A stretch of DNA of 64,000 nucleotides from Monoplex corrugatus (GCA_030674185.1 JAPXFY010000016.1:53835679-53899678); one strand, 5' to 3'; shown: positions 43,360-54,514, counted from the first letter of the stretch. Numbers and translations: made by a program. The notes: generated by a model not told the origin, from the letters alone.

Positions 43360-43948
43360 AATCGCAACATGGAATGTCAGGACATTGTTGCAAAAAGGAA
43401 AATTACATAATGTCAAAATGGATATGGAAATGCTTAACATTATTACTTTGGGACCAGGGGAAGTGAGATTTAAGGGGGCAGGCATGATAACACCAGGAGA
43501 GCATACAATAATATATTCTGGTGGAAACTCACATGAAAGATGAGTAGGCATAATAATTGACAGGGACAAATCAAAAGCAGTTAAGGGATACTGGGCTGTG
43601 TCCAAAAGAGTTTTGCTGGTTAAATTGGATGGCAAGCCATTTGATATCAACACCATTCAAGTGTATGCACCAACATCCGCAAGTACTCAGGAAGACACTG
43701 ACAACTTTTACGAAGCATTAGAGATGACAAAGGCCCAATGTAAATCACAAGAAGTTACAGTAATAATTGGAGATTTTAATGCTAAAGTGGGAAAGGATAG
43801 GATGGAGGATATAGTTGGACCTCATGGCCTTGGTACACAAAATGAAAGGGAGGGAAACTTACAGAATGGGCACACATGAATGAGTTCATAGTAGGAAACA
43901 CCTGGTTTGAGCAGCCTGATAGAAGAAAATGGACATGGATGAGTCCAG
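43360..43948 (+). pseudogene. LINE endonuclease domain (family A)
   Basis: Broken frames with ATWNVRTLLQKGKL (about 43368-43407), MEMLNII, YSGGNSHER followed by a stop (TGA at about 43541), VGIIIDRDKSKAVK, KRVLLVKLDGKPFDINTIQV (about 43607-43665), YAPTS, and the catalytic IIGDFNAKVGKDR (about 43764-43800). Translation then shifts and reaches WMSPGDN, where the insertion lies. Matches the fold that nicks DNA for retrotransposition. Confidence 0.85.
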
Positions 43949-45949
43949 GAGATAATACTTTAAAAAGATAACTCCACAGAGAGCACAGAATTACATTAGG
44001 AAATTGTATCAATCTGATCTTGATAATCTTGGAAACTATATGTTAGAAAATGGTCTGTCGTTGTCAGCGGAAAAAAAACTAACATGATGCTATTTAATTC
44101 TTTCTGGTGGTACTTTAAGTAACTTGCCTACTTTCAGATTGCTTGGTGAAGTGTTACATTACAAACAGGTTGTAAAATTTCTGGGAGTCTTTATGATATC
44201 GAAATTAAACTGGAATGTCCATTTTGATTATATTTCAACAAAAGCAAGAAAAGCCCTAAATTTTCTAAAGATAATAATCCGATTACCTTGGGGAATGGAT
44301 ACGAACATACTAATTCATCTATCAACAGCACTTGTGCGATCTAAATTATCCTATGCGCAAGAAGTGTTCTTCAGTGCACCAAAATATTTATTAAAGAAGA
44401 TACAAAGCTTAGACTGCAAAAGTATTAAAATTGCTCTAGGTGTCCCTACGCATGCCTCTAATCTGGAAACGTACAAAGTTGCTGGAATTCTGCTTCTGAA
44501 CAACTATCGTGAGCTAGCGACAGCAAAATTTGCAGTCAGAACTACTTCACAAACGAACAATTTTGTGAGTAATGAAATTAAAATCAGGTCTGATGCTGAC
44601 TTTCCAAAGCAAGCAAAAAGCATTTCATCACAAATGACTGTTGCAACTTACATATCTGACATGGTCAAACAGTCTAACATAAATATGGATGAAATAGCTG
44701 AGACACCATCAACAACGCCTATCCCTACATGGGAAATGCTAAAAGCCTCCTTTGATATTGATTATACAGACGCCAAGAAATCTGAAAACGTCAACATTTC
44801 AATATCCACAGCAAGAGAACACATCGATGAAAAATACCGTACCCACCTTCACATTTTTACCGATGGATCAGTCTTAGCAAATAAATGTGCTGGAGCAGCA
44901 TTTTATGTTCCAAAATTTGAAATAAAAAAGTCATTTTTCGTTGGGGCAAACATATCTATCTTTACAGCGGAATTAGTCACTAATTAATCAAGCATTGCAT
45001 TATCTTGTAAATCTTAAACCCATGTCTTTCAAAGTAGTTCTCTTTGTTGACTCAAAATCTGTATTATATGCCTTACGGTCTTTTGATGCCGACACAAGAC
45101 CTGATTTAATTACCGAGGCAAATCATCTTATACATCGCTTAAGGGTCAAAGGTACAGATATCAGTTTATGCTGGGTGCCTTCTCATGTTGGTCTTCACGA
45201 CAACGAAGTAGTTGACAGAGCAGCTAAGCAAGGCGCCCAGAATTCTGATAATGCTATAGAATTACATGTTCATACCTCCGTAAAAGAAGCTAGCAACTTG
45301 CTCGAATCAGCCTCATGGACTCGATTTCATGAACATTCAAATGAACAGTTTGTGTCACAACAAATGATTAAAACTTACCGTTCAAAATGTATGTAAAAAA
45401 TTGCAGTATTCTTCCATGCATCATTTGAGATCGATTGTTGCTGTTTGTTTTCGTATTCAGCTAAACGCATTGAAAACAAAATATTGTAAAAATGTCAAGT
45501 GTAATTGCGGTGAACAGTTCACACTGTTTCACTGTTTATTCTACTGCAAAATGCTACGTTCTTTTTTACCGAAAATGTTTACTCAAGAAAAGTATTCTGA
45601 AGATCATTTCCAAAAAATTACATCAGATCAAACTTTGTTAGTTAGAATTTCAGAATCATTAGTTCACTGTCCTGTTAATGCATTACTTTAATTTTATTCG
45701 GTTTATATTTTAGCGTTACAATTTTCCTTCACGTTGTTGAAGTTAATTGTTAATGTTAAGTTCTCGTTCCATTTTACTGTTCCCCCACCTACTAATGTCT
45801 TTTTCCTCTGTCTTCCCTCTGCCCAAATGCAACCCGTCCAACTATCGTTCTACATTTTATTTTGTTCACTTTATTTTCCCCTTCCCCCTCCCCCGTCTAA
45901 TATCACTTATAGTGAAAAGACGTTAAATCAAAGAACGAACGAGATAATA
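43949..45949 (+). mobile_element. I-clade-like LINE with RNase H, 5' truncated, with 9-bp target duplication
   Basis: The insert 43958-45940 is bounded by GAGATAATA at 43949-43957 and 45941-45949. It encodes the RT thumb region (ENGLSLSAEK, VVKFLGVFMISKLNWNVHFD, KLSYAQEVFF), then RNase H with LHIFTDGSVL (about 44847-44877), ISIFTAELV, VVLFVDSKSVLYAL (about 45030-45072) and LCWVPSHVGLHDNEVVDRAA (about 45167-45227), and a C-terminal Cys-His motif CNCGEQFTLFHCLFYCKMLR. An RNase H after the RT is typical of the I group. The 3' UTR ends GTTAAATCAAAGAACGAACG. Only three short disruptions (stop after LVTN near 44985, stop near 45395, frame change near 45400) suggest a fairly recent copy. The RT catalytic core is missing. 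Confidence 0.9.
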
Positions 45950-48183
45950 AAAAAAATCAGATTGGCTACATCCACAGATTAACAAAAGATTTAGAAATTC
46001 TTTGCTGACAGCCAAAACACTACCAGGCGTAGACTGCAACAGTGACCACAATCCTGCAGTGGGAAGATTTAGGCTGAAATTAAGGAAAAGGAAACAGACT
46101 AAAAGCAACATCAAACTAAATCGTGGACTTTGAAAAAACAGATGAAGTGATTTGTAAAAAAATAACGTACATGTTCAAAACAAATTCAGTGCTCTGGAAG
46201 AAGATGGTAACAGTGAGGAACAATGGACAAAGTTGAGAAACTCGATAAATGAAGTTTTTGAAGAAATCCCTAGAGTAGATAGAAAAGCAAACTATAACTG
46301 GATGACCAACGAAATTTTAGGCTTGATGGAGAAATGGAGTATGGCAAAGAGAAACGAGGAAATATACAGGAAGATAAACAAAGAAATCAGGAATAGGTGC
46401 AATGAATCTAAGGAAGCTTGGCTGAAAACAAAATGCAAAGAAATAGAAGACTGACACAAAACGGATCCTCAGGGTATGTACAGACGAATTGAAGAAATTG
46501 TACACAGGAAAAAGACATGCATATCAACGGGTTGCTTAAAATTGAAAGATAGTACGCTTATCATGGAAAATGACAAAATATCATAGATGGATAGAGTAAA
46601 TTAAAGAAAAGACCTTTTTGAAGATGACAGAAATAAAGAACACATTATAAGAAAGAACTTTGAAGGACCACCCACAATGAAAGATGACGTTAGAGCGGCA
46701 TTGAAAAAGATGAAACCAAGAAAAGCCCCAGGACCAGACAGCATTACTAGAGAGATAATTGAAGCCCTGGAGGCACTGGATATTGATAAAACTAACAGAC
46801 CTCCTAAATGGGATTCATGACACTGGAATAATCCCCAAAGATATGTCAAAATCAATTTTCATTGCACTTCCAAAGAAGACAGGGGCTAGAGAAAGCGAAC
46901 TCCATCGCACAATCAGTTTGATGAGTCATGTAACAAAGATGCTATTAAGAACAATGATGCTGAGGACAAGGAATAGAATCAAAAGTGAAATATCAGAAGA
47001 ACAGTGTGGATTTGTTGAAGGGAATGGAACTATTAATGCCATATTCATCCTAAGAACTATCATAGAGAGGTCAATCGAGATGAATAGGATTTATATTTAT
47101 GCTTTGTTGATTATACCAAGGCTTTCGATCGGTAAAGACATGAAGAATTGATCAACCAACTAGAAAGGCTCAATATTGATGGAAAAGATCTACGAATTAT
47201 CAGAAATAAGTATTGGGAACAAACAGCTGCAATGAAAATGGAAACTGATCTAAGCTCTTTCCAAAATATCAAAAAAGGAGCCAGACAAGGTTGTGTTTTG
47301 TGACCAGATGTGTTTTCACTTTACAGCGAAAACATCACGAGAAACATGGAGGAATACCCTGGATTAAAGGTTGGAGGAAAAATGATAAACAACATTCGAT
47401 ACGCAAATGAGACCATGCTAATTGCAGAAAATGAAAGGGACATACAAAACCTAGTGAATATAATAGAAATAGAAAGCAAAGGTAAGGGGTTGGAGCTAAA
47501 CAGCAAGAAGACTGAAGTCATGATGATCAGTAAAAACCATGAAGTCCCCTCATGCAAAATAACAGCAAATGGCACACACTTGAGACAGCTTGAGAAGTTT
47601 AGATATCTGAGAACGATCATTTCACCAGACGGCAGATGCACATCAGAAATAGCCAGCAGAATCGGCCGAGCCAAGACAGCGTTCAAGAAGATGAAAAGCA
47701 TTCTTACCAACAAATCCTTATCAATTAACATCAGGAAGAGAGTTCATGAATGTTATATAGAACCGATAATGTTATACGGATGTGAGGCGTGGACTGTCAA
47801 CAAGCAAAGCCAGAACAAGATTGAGGCAGCCGAGATGTGGTTTCTTAGAAGAATCTTTAGAGTTCCATGGACAGCAAAGAAAACAAACGAGACAGTTTTG
47901 ATGGAGGCAGACACAAAAAGATCATTCATAAGGAAGATTAGGAAAAGACAAGCAACATTTATAGGCCATTCTATATAGGAAAGAGGAATTGGAGCACCTG
48001 GTCACAACAGGAAAGTTGAAGGGAAAGAGCACCAGGTAGACCCAGGGAAAAAATATTGGACGGACTTACAGAATGGCTGAGGACAAAGATGGTGGAAAAT
48101 GTGCTTGCGGCAACGAGGGACAGATGCATATGGAGGGCCGTGATCGCCAACGCCATGTGGCAAGGCACCTGATGATGATGATT
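45950..48183 (+). pseudogene. LINE reverse transcriptase part (family A)
   Basis: After the insert the host resumes with NQIDYIH, then the linker WMTNEILGLMEKWSMAKRNE (about 46300-46360), MKPRKAPGPDSITREII (about 46712-46760), RTISLMSHVTKMLL (about 46903-46945), EEQCGFVEGNGTINAIFILR (about 46997-47056), IRYANETMLIA (about 47395-47427), ELNSKKTEVMMISK (about 47493-47535), YLRTIISPDGRC, LYGCEAWTVNKQSQNKIEAA and RRIFRVPWTAKK to GPRK-like sequence and the tail. The catalytic YADD box is YANE, so both aspartates are changed, and stops lie at several places, including the FVDYTKAFDR region. Confidence 0.88.
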
Positions 48184-48550
48184 GGTCCAACATATATTAA
48201 TACTTAATGTGAGATCTCTTTACTCGTGCATTCAGTCTACACTTATTTTCACCATATGTGATTCCGTTCTGTCAATCTTGAATGTTTAACCTTTGTATGT
48301 AAAGTTACACTGTGCTTCAAATGATAGATATCCGTATGGTGGTTTCAGTCCTTATCTTGCCTACACTGTGATGCTGACACTTCACTCAGTTTCCGCTAAA
48401 TCTATAATCCAACAGTCCATCCGTTATCTGTATGGACTTACAAAATGGCCGTATAGTGATTGAGGTCCTTACTTCTCCTACACCGGGAACAGTCCAGCTG
48501 TTATCTTCCTGGAATTTGACTTCCACAATATTAGTTGAACAAAATGTCAT
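48184..48550. other. unique sequence, no gene recognised
   Basis: Two loosely similar stretches mention CCGTATGGTGGTTTCAGTCC and GCCGTATAGTGATTGAGGTC (about 48329 and 48448), a diverged repeat. No gene. Confidence 0.4.
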
Positions 48551-49490
48551 GAGTATAGATTGCTGTCTTTATCTTTACTGCCTTGACTTTGGGGCTCAGC
48601 CCTGTGCTACTGGTACAAAATAAAAGAGACGTGTATATAGATTGCTGTATTTGTCTTTACTAACGTGACTTTTGTACTCAGCCCTGTGCTAGTGATACAA
48701 AGTAAAAAATACATGTGTATAGATTGCTGTATTTATCTTTACTAACGTGACTTTTGTACTCAGCCCTGTGCTAGTGATACAAAGTAAAAAATACACGTGT
48801 ATAGATTGCTGTCTTTATCTTTACTACTGTGGTTTTTGTACTGAGCCCTGTGCTAGTGATACAAAGTAAAAAATACATGTGTATAGATTGCTGTATTTCT
48901 CTTTACTAACGTGACTTTTGTACTCAGCCCTGTGCTAGTGATACAAAGTAAAAATACACGTGTATAGATTGCTGTCTTTATCTTTACTACTGTGGTTTTT
49001 GTACTGAGCCCTGTGTTATTGTTACAAAGTAAAAGATACACGTGTATAGATTGCTGTCTTTATCTTTACTACTGTGGTTTTTGTACTGAGCCCTGTGTTA
49101 TTGTTACAAAGTAAAAGATACATGTGTATAGATTGCTGTCTTTTGTACTAATAACACAGTGCTGAGTACAAAAGTCAAGGTAGTAAAGATAAAGACAGCA
49201 ATCTATACACGTGTATTTTTTACTTTGTATCACTAACACAGCGCTGAGTACAAAAGTCACGGTAGTAAAGATAAAGACAGCAATCAATACACATGTATCT
49301 TTTACATTGTACCGATAACACAGGGCTGAGTACAAAAACCACAGTAGTAAAGATAAAGACAGCAATCTATACACATGTGTGTTTTACTTTGTACCAATAA
49401 CACAGGGCTGAGTACAAAAGATAACTTTATCTTTATTACCGTGACTTTTGTACTCAGCCCTGTCCTACTAGTACAAAGTAAAAGAAACAT
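48551..49490. repeat. 81-bp minisatellite that inverts within the array
   Basis: Direct units (TATAGATTGCTGTCTTTATC, TTTACTACTGTGGTTTTTGT, ACTGAGCCCTGTG..., ACAAAGTAAAAGATACACGTG) run from about 48554 to 49145, about seven copies. From about 49150 to 49405 about three units appear as reverse complement (AAAGATAAAGACAGCAATCT). One direct unit follows at 49406-49490. A lone direct unit lies at 50325-50395. Confidence 0.92.
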
Positions 49491-50158
49491 GTAAGACGAC
49501 CCCCAACTTGGTAGTGGGACGACAGTCCCCAGCCCTGCAGGTCACAGTTGTCAGATGGCTTTCAGATATGGTGCAGTTGGACATTCCTTGACTATTTTTC
49601 ATCCCCCGTTGGGTTGCCGGGGGCTCTTTCAGTATAAATAGTATCCCCACCTTCTGGATATTCTGTGCTAGAAATTTCCTCTTTTCTGTCACTCTCTTTG
49701 GTTCTGCCTGTTGCCTTGCTTTCTGTCATTTCTACTTATTTTCTGCCTTAATGGTCCATTCATCTGTATTTTTCCGAGAAAGTCTTACGTGCTTTTTGTT
49801 CGGATTGATAACTGGGTACATGTATTAAGTGTATTTTTGGCTCTAAGGAGGTGAGATATGCGGAAGCAATTTTAGGTAATTTATGCCTGTTTTTATATAT
49901 GGTTTTGTGTCCTTATGTATGCTTATATTTGTATTCAGGTTTGTTTTTTAAATCCCCGTTCGATAAATCGGACAGAATGGTCCTACGCCGGGGACATGTC
50001 CTTAGATTATGTGCGCGAATGCGTTGATATGTGTACTTAATTTTCTTTTCTTTTTTTTTCCTGTTGAAGTTTTGTGTGTTTTGAAGCGGTTATAGCCCTG
50101 GTATGGTTCTGCGCAGTCGGCTGGGCTTTAAACAACAATAAAAGAAAGAAAGAAAGAA
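49491..50158 (+). mobile_element. probable 3' end of a non-LTR element or SINE with AAAG tail
   Basis: Unique-looking sequence ends in GCGCAGTCGGCTGGGCTTTA, AACAACAATAAAAG and (AAAG)n at about 50137-50158. A (AAAG)n tail after such an end is typical of a retroposed element. The 5' limit and family are not visible. Confidence 0.4.
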
Positions 50159-50319
50159 AGACTGTTTTTCATGGTGTCTGCTCGTAGCCACATATCCCAT
50201 CCCGGATCCCCCAGAACAACCTTGTGCAGGTCATCTAAAAACACAGCATATGTTACATAAGTCCCTGCCACTCCCAGCAGACAGCACAAATTCCACTTTG
50301 TGGTCACGCACCGCAGCAC
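50128..50319 (-). CDS. short open frame of unknown nature
   Basis: 63 codons on the minus strand. The part away from the (AAAG)n tail has mixed, protein-like composition with a hydrophobic stretch and a Trp-rich end (GDPGWDMWLRAD). I recognise no family. It sits between a retroelement tail and a lone 81-bp repeat unit, so it may be an exon fragment carried with repeats or chance. Low confidence. Confidence 0.15.
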   Translation of the reverse strand: MLRCVTTKWNLCCLLGVAGTYVTYAVFLDDLHKVVLGDPGWDMWLRADTMKNSLSFFLSFIVV

Positions 50320-50395
50320 TTCTTACTGGTACAAAGTAGAAGATACGTGTGTTCAGATTGCTGTCTTTATCTTTACTACTGTGGTAACAATAACC

Positions 50396-51070
50396 TCTTT
50401 AATATGTTATATTGTCCAAATCCACACAAAACAGTTAAATGCTTTATCTTTACAAAACACATCAATTTCCATGTGAGTATATATAACTATGTATATCACT
50501 CACCACCACCATCAATAATGTCGGCGTAGCATATCCACATTTCTCAATCCAAACATTTACAGGATAAAAGTATGTGTTTTCATTCAAGAGTCCAAACAGT
50601 GAAATGTAAAACAACCAGTTTGCGTGACATCAAAACAACTTCTATCAGTGTTGTATGTGTGCTCTGTGATTTTGTGAGTATTTTTCAGCTCCTACATGAA
50701 AACAAAATAGTCTGTGAAACTTATTCAACTTATCGGGTCAGTACAGACCACACATTTAGAAAATGTTTTACTCGAGTTTTCCTAAAACATAGATTTGTTG
50801 TTGTTGTTGTTGTTGTAAAGCTGAGTGTATGTATTTTCAGACACACTTTGATTTTTCGTTTGTACACAATATATTTGTAGTAATTTGAATTATTCTGAGG
50901 TGGATGTGGCCTCAAATTAGGGATACTTTATGATTGAATAAGCCAGGAATATTCAATAACTTATCTGTTGGAGCTTGCTTTTTGGTTTCGTCTTGGTTTC
51001 GCAATAAGACGCAACCCCAGTAAAAAGACAGTCTATTTGCAAATAGATGCCTCCACGTGTCTCTTGTTTG
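50396..51070. other. unique sequence, no gene recognised
   Basis: Contains a (GTT)n run at about 50793-50815. The 102-codon plus frame (50572-50880) shows no motif. Confidence 0.4.
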
Positions 51071-51388
51071 TGTTCCTCCAACCTTTAATCCAGGGTCTTC
51101 CTCTAAGTTTCTCACGATGTTTTCGCTGTAAAGTGAAAACAGATCTGGTGACAAAACACAACCCTGTCTGACTCCTCTTTTGTTGTTTTGGAAAGAGCTT
51201 GTATCGTTTTTCATTCCCATTGCAGCTGTTTGTTCTCAATATAGATATCTGATTATTCGTAGATCTTTTCCATCAATATCGAGTCTTTTTAGCTGGTTGA
51301 TCAATTCTTTATGTCATACCCGATTGAAACCCTTGATATAATCAACAAAGCAAAATATAAATCCTTGTTCATCTCGGTTGACCTCTCT

Positions 51389-51855
51389 ATGATAGTTCTT
51401 GTCCTTGAATGTTATATAGAACCAATACTGTTATACGGATGTGAGGCGTGGACAGTCAACAAGCACAGCCAGAGCAAGATTGAGGCAGCCGAGATGTGGT
51501 TTCTAAGAAAAATGTTGAGAGTTCCATGGACAGCAAAGAAAACAAACGAGACAGTCATGATGGAGGCAGACACAAGTAGATCACTCATAAGGAAGATTAG
51601 GAAAAGACAAGCAACATTTATAGGCCATTTTATGAGGAAGGGGGATTTGGAGCACCTGGTCACAACGGGAAAGCTGGAGGGAAGAAGAGCATCGGGTAGA
51701 CCCAGGGAGAAAATGCTGGATGGACTTGCAGAGTGGTTGGGGACGAGGAGGGTGGGGGAGATGCTGGGAGCAACGAGAGATAGAGACAGATGGAAGTCCA
51801 TGGTCGCCAACGTCATGCGGCAGGGCACCTGATGATGATGATGATGATAGTTCTT
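51389..51855 (+). mobile_element. RTE-like LINE (family A) 3' fragment inserted antiparallel into the host copy
   Basis: The fragment at 51401-51843 (CYIEPILLYGCEAWTVNK, FLRKMLRVPWTAKK, ADTSRSLIRKIRKR, PGRPREKMLDGLAEWLG, VMRQGT, stop, TGATGATGATG) lies in plus orientation inside the minus-strand copy. It is flanked by ATGATAGTTCTT at 51389-51400 and 51844-51855. The first two to three bases overlap the tail repeat, so the duplication is 10-12 bp. The frame of about 130 codons is undamaged to the stop, so this is a young insertion. Confidence 0.93.
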
Positions 51856-51957
51856 AAGATGTAATGGCATTAATAGTTCCTTTCCCTTCCACAAATTCAC
51901 ATTGTTCATCTGCTATTTCTCTTTTGATTCTATTCCTTGTCCTCATCATGATTATTC

Positions 51958-52625
51958 TTAACTCTTTCACCGCCAAGTTTCCCCAGAAACGGCACTCCTC
52001 AGTGCCAAGTATATTTTGGGCAGCCAATTATGCAGCGCAATATGCATTTTTAAAAGCTTATATCTCAAAGACTATTTAAGATTTTTACTTACCTTTTTTT
52101 GCTGTGTAATGGGCAGATGTTGTATTCATATATGAATGCTTGCTTATGTTTATGTGCTTGATTGATTATTCCACAGATAATGTTATTAGAAAGAAAAACA
52201 ATTTTTTATATGGCTCATTAGTTGTACTACTAACCTTATTTTGTGAGTTGCGCGCCAGATATCATTATAATAAATGAGGAAAAGCAATGGAAAATCTACA
52301 CACAAAGTCAGCTCTCTGCTTATTCTACTCGGAGTGGCAGACAATGCGTGTCAATTTGCAGCCATTTTAGAGAAAACGCTTCGGAGAAAACGTGACGTAA
52401 ATTCCAACAGTTAACAAAGCCACACTCCGGCCTTACTGCTGAAAAACTAGGTCGCTGGGTAAAGTTTAAAAATAGCACAGTCGCTGCATTCACCAGTGGA
52501 GCTGACAAGCTTTGCACCCGTGTAAAACGTTATCGTTTAGCATGACACCTGCAAGTCGCACAAATGCGACCGTGGCGGTCGTACGGGAAGTCGCTTGACT
52601 GCGACCATGGCGGGAAAAGAGTTAA
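51958..52625. mobile_element. 660-bp piggyBac-like MITE with TTAA target duplication
   Basis: The element 51962-52621 is flanked by TTAA at 51958-51961 and 52622-52625. The ends are CTCTTTCACCGCCA and, inverted, CTCTTTTCCCGCCA (12 of 14 identical). The uninterrupted LINE copy at 45.9-48.2 kb shows a single TTAA at this site, so the duplication is real. Near the right end GCGACCGTGGCGG and GCGACCATGGCGG are subterminal repeats. No transposase frame is present, so it is non-autonomous. TTAA duplication is the hallmark of piggyBac transposases. Confidence 0.9.
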
Positions 52626-53245
52626 TAGGATCTTGGTTACATGACTCATCAAACTGATTGTGCGATGGAGTTCGCATTCTATAGCCCCTGTCTTCTTTGG
52701 AAGTGCAATGAACAATTGATTTTGACATATCTTTGGGGATTTTTCTAGTGTTGTAAATTTCGTTTAGAAGGACTGCTGTTTTTTTCATACCAAATTCCTC
52801 CAGGGTTTCAATCATCTCTGTAGTAATGTTGTCTGGTCCTGGGGCTTTTCCTGGTTTCATCTTTTTCAATACTGCTCTAACTTCATCTTTCATTATGGGT
52901 GGTCCTTCAAAGTTCTTTTTTATAATGTGTTCTTTATTTCTGTCATCTTCAAAAAGGTCTTTAATGTACTCTCCCCATCTGTCTCATAGTTTGCCTTTTT
53001 CCATGAGAAGCGTACCATCTTTCGATTTTAAGCAACCAGTTGATGTGCATGTCTTTTTCCTGTGGACAATTTCTTCAGTTCGTCTGCACATACCCTGAGG
53101 ATCCGTTTTGTGTCGATCTTCTATTTCTTTGCATTTTGTTTTCAGCCAAGCTTCCTTAGCTTCATTGCACCTATTCCCGATTTCTTTGTTTATCTTCCTG
53201 TATATCTCTTCGTTTCTCTTTACTTCCTCCGTTCCTCCATCAAGC

Positions 53246-53940
53246 CTAAAACATGCCTCTATTACACTAAATACCATCCAGCTCGTGACAACATCATCCT
53301 TTTCTCTGATTCTGTCAAGAAGCTGGGTGTGACCTCGGACAACACTCTTTCTGTGCAGAAGTTTCTAACGCAGACCTGGCAATCATGCTACTATCAGATT
53401 CAACGCATTGATTACATTCGAGGATATCGTTCAACTGAGGCTGCATCTAAGCTTGTGACAGTTTTATTTTGTTTCGTGTTGATTACTGTAACGCTCTCCT
53501 TTCTGGACTGTCAGCTTCTTCCCTCCTCTATCCGTAACGCATAGAAAACTCAGCTGCTCGTTGTGTCCTCAGAAAGAAATGGCTGATCATGTCAGTCGTT
53601 TCCTTCGCTCTCTGCACTGGCTGCTTGTTTTGAACGTACCTGAATAGTCTGCTCCATGATACGTTTGTGACAACACCAATATTATACGCCAACTCGCACC
53701 TTGCGCTCAGTTTCAGATACACTTTCCCTTCACATTCGTAGATTTAAATCGTCAACTGTCAGCCGGCCGTTTTTTTTTTTTGTGCTGTTTCAGGACCATC
53801 TGCATGGAATAAACTTCCATTCTCCCTTCGTCTGTCTTCTACCTTTTCTGCTTTTAATTCTAGTTTAAAGACCCACCTCTTTTCCTGACAATGGATTCTG
53901 CAACCGCCTCTTTCCATCGTTTGTTTCAAGTATTGTAAGA
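53246..53940 (+). mobile_element. L2/CR1-like LINE 3' fragment
   Basis: Plus-strand translation in shifting frames: VKKLGVTSDNTLSVQKFLTQ (about 53310-53370), YYQIQRIDYIRGYRSTEAAS (about 53390-53450), FRVDYCNALLSGL-like text, SAARCVLRKKMADHVSRFLR (about 53550-53610), SLHWLLVLNVP, and finally FSFRLSSTFSAFNSSLKTHL (about 53820-53880). This is the C-terminal block order of L2/CR1 elements. Several stops; the 5' part is missing. Confidence 0.8.
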
Positions 53941-54044
53941 TGGTCTGCGTAAATCGCATGCGTATTACTGATGCGTAGAAACGCTTTGATTAGAATTGTC
54001 AACTCGTGGCGCCATATGATTTTCAATGATAACTTTTATTATCA

Positions 54045-54305
54045 TTTCTGTCACATGAAATCAGTGGCTTGCAAACACACAGGGCTCATGTGCAGGCTTA
54101 AGACTTATGCCATGATCATTTTGGACCTCCTCCATCACATGGCATCAATGGCTAGCCTACACAAAGGGCTTATGTTCAGACTTAAGGTTCGTGCCACGAT
54201 CATTTTTGGATATTCTCTATCACATGGCATCAGTGGCTTACCATTACATAGCGTTTATGTACAAAGTTAAGGCTTATACCATGATCAGTTTGGTTTTTCT
54301 CTGTT
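54045..54305 (+). repeat. 84-bp tandem repeat, about three units
   Basis: Units marked by CACATGGCATCA-type sequence at about 54053, 54136 and 54220, each with GGCTTATG..CAG.CTTAAGG and GCCATGATCATTTTGGA. One further copy lies at about 13330-13435. Confidence 0.85.
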
Positions 54306-54514
54306 ACATCTTAGGCGTCAGTTCATGTGGAATTTTTCTGAGTGGGGACACGCTATCTTATATAACTGATACCGCAATGGGGAAACATATTTTTTAGTTA
54401 TTTTCTGTCATTTTTTTAATTTTTTTTATTTTTTATCAAATAAGCACAAGAATGTGTTTTTTTTAAAATTATGTACATGCATGCGACATACTTAACTTAC
54501 ATACATACACACAT
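54306..54514. other. unique T-rich sequence, no gene recognised
   Basis: No feature seen. Confidence 0.4.

Larger units (their letters stand above)
43300..48183 (+). mobile_element. RTE-like LINE (family A), nearly complete, interrupted
   Basis: The most complete copy of the family. The endonuclease part is 43360-43948, a later LINE occupies 43958-45940, and the RT part is 45950-48168, ending GGGCACCTGATGATGATG. Removing the insert, the host is about 2.9 kb, the usual size of RTE elements. The tail is a short TGATGATGATG run, and the stop codon lies inside it. Many frame breaks make it dead. Confidence 0.9.
51072..53245 (-). mobile_element. RTE-like LINE (family A) host copy carrying two later insertions
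   Basis: The minus strand reads, from 53245 down: EEIYRKINKEIGNRCNEAKE and AWLKTKCKEIEDRHKTDPQG (about 53230-53090), MKDEVRAVLKKMKPGKAPGP (about 52893-52835), then, after an insert (51962-52621), FVEGKGTINA-like and, after a second insert (51401-51843), the VDYIKGFNRV region (about 51340), RQGCVLSPDLFSLYSENIVR and LEEDPGLKVGG (to about 51072). The endonuclease and the C-terminus are missing. The flanks match the intact copy at 45.9-48.2 kb across both insertion points. Confidence 0.9.
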
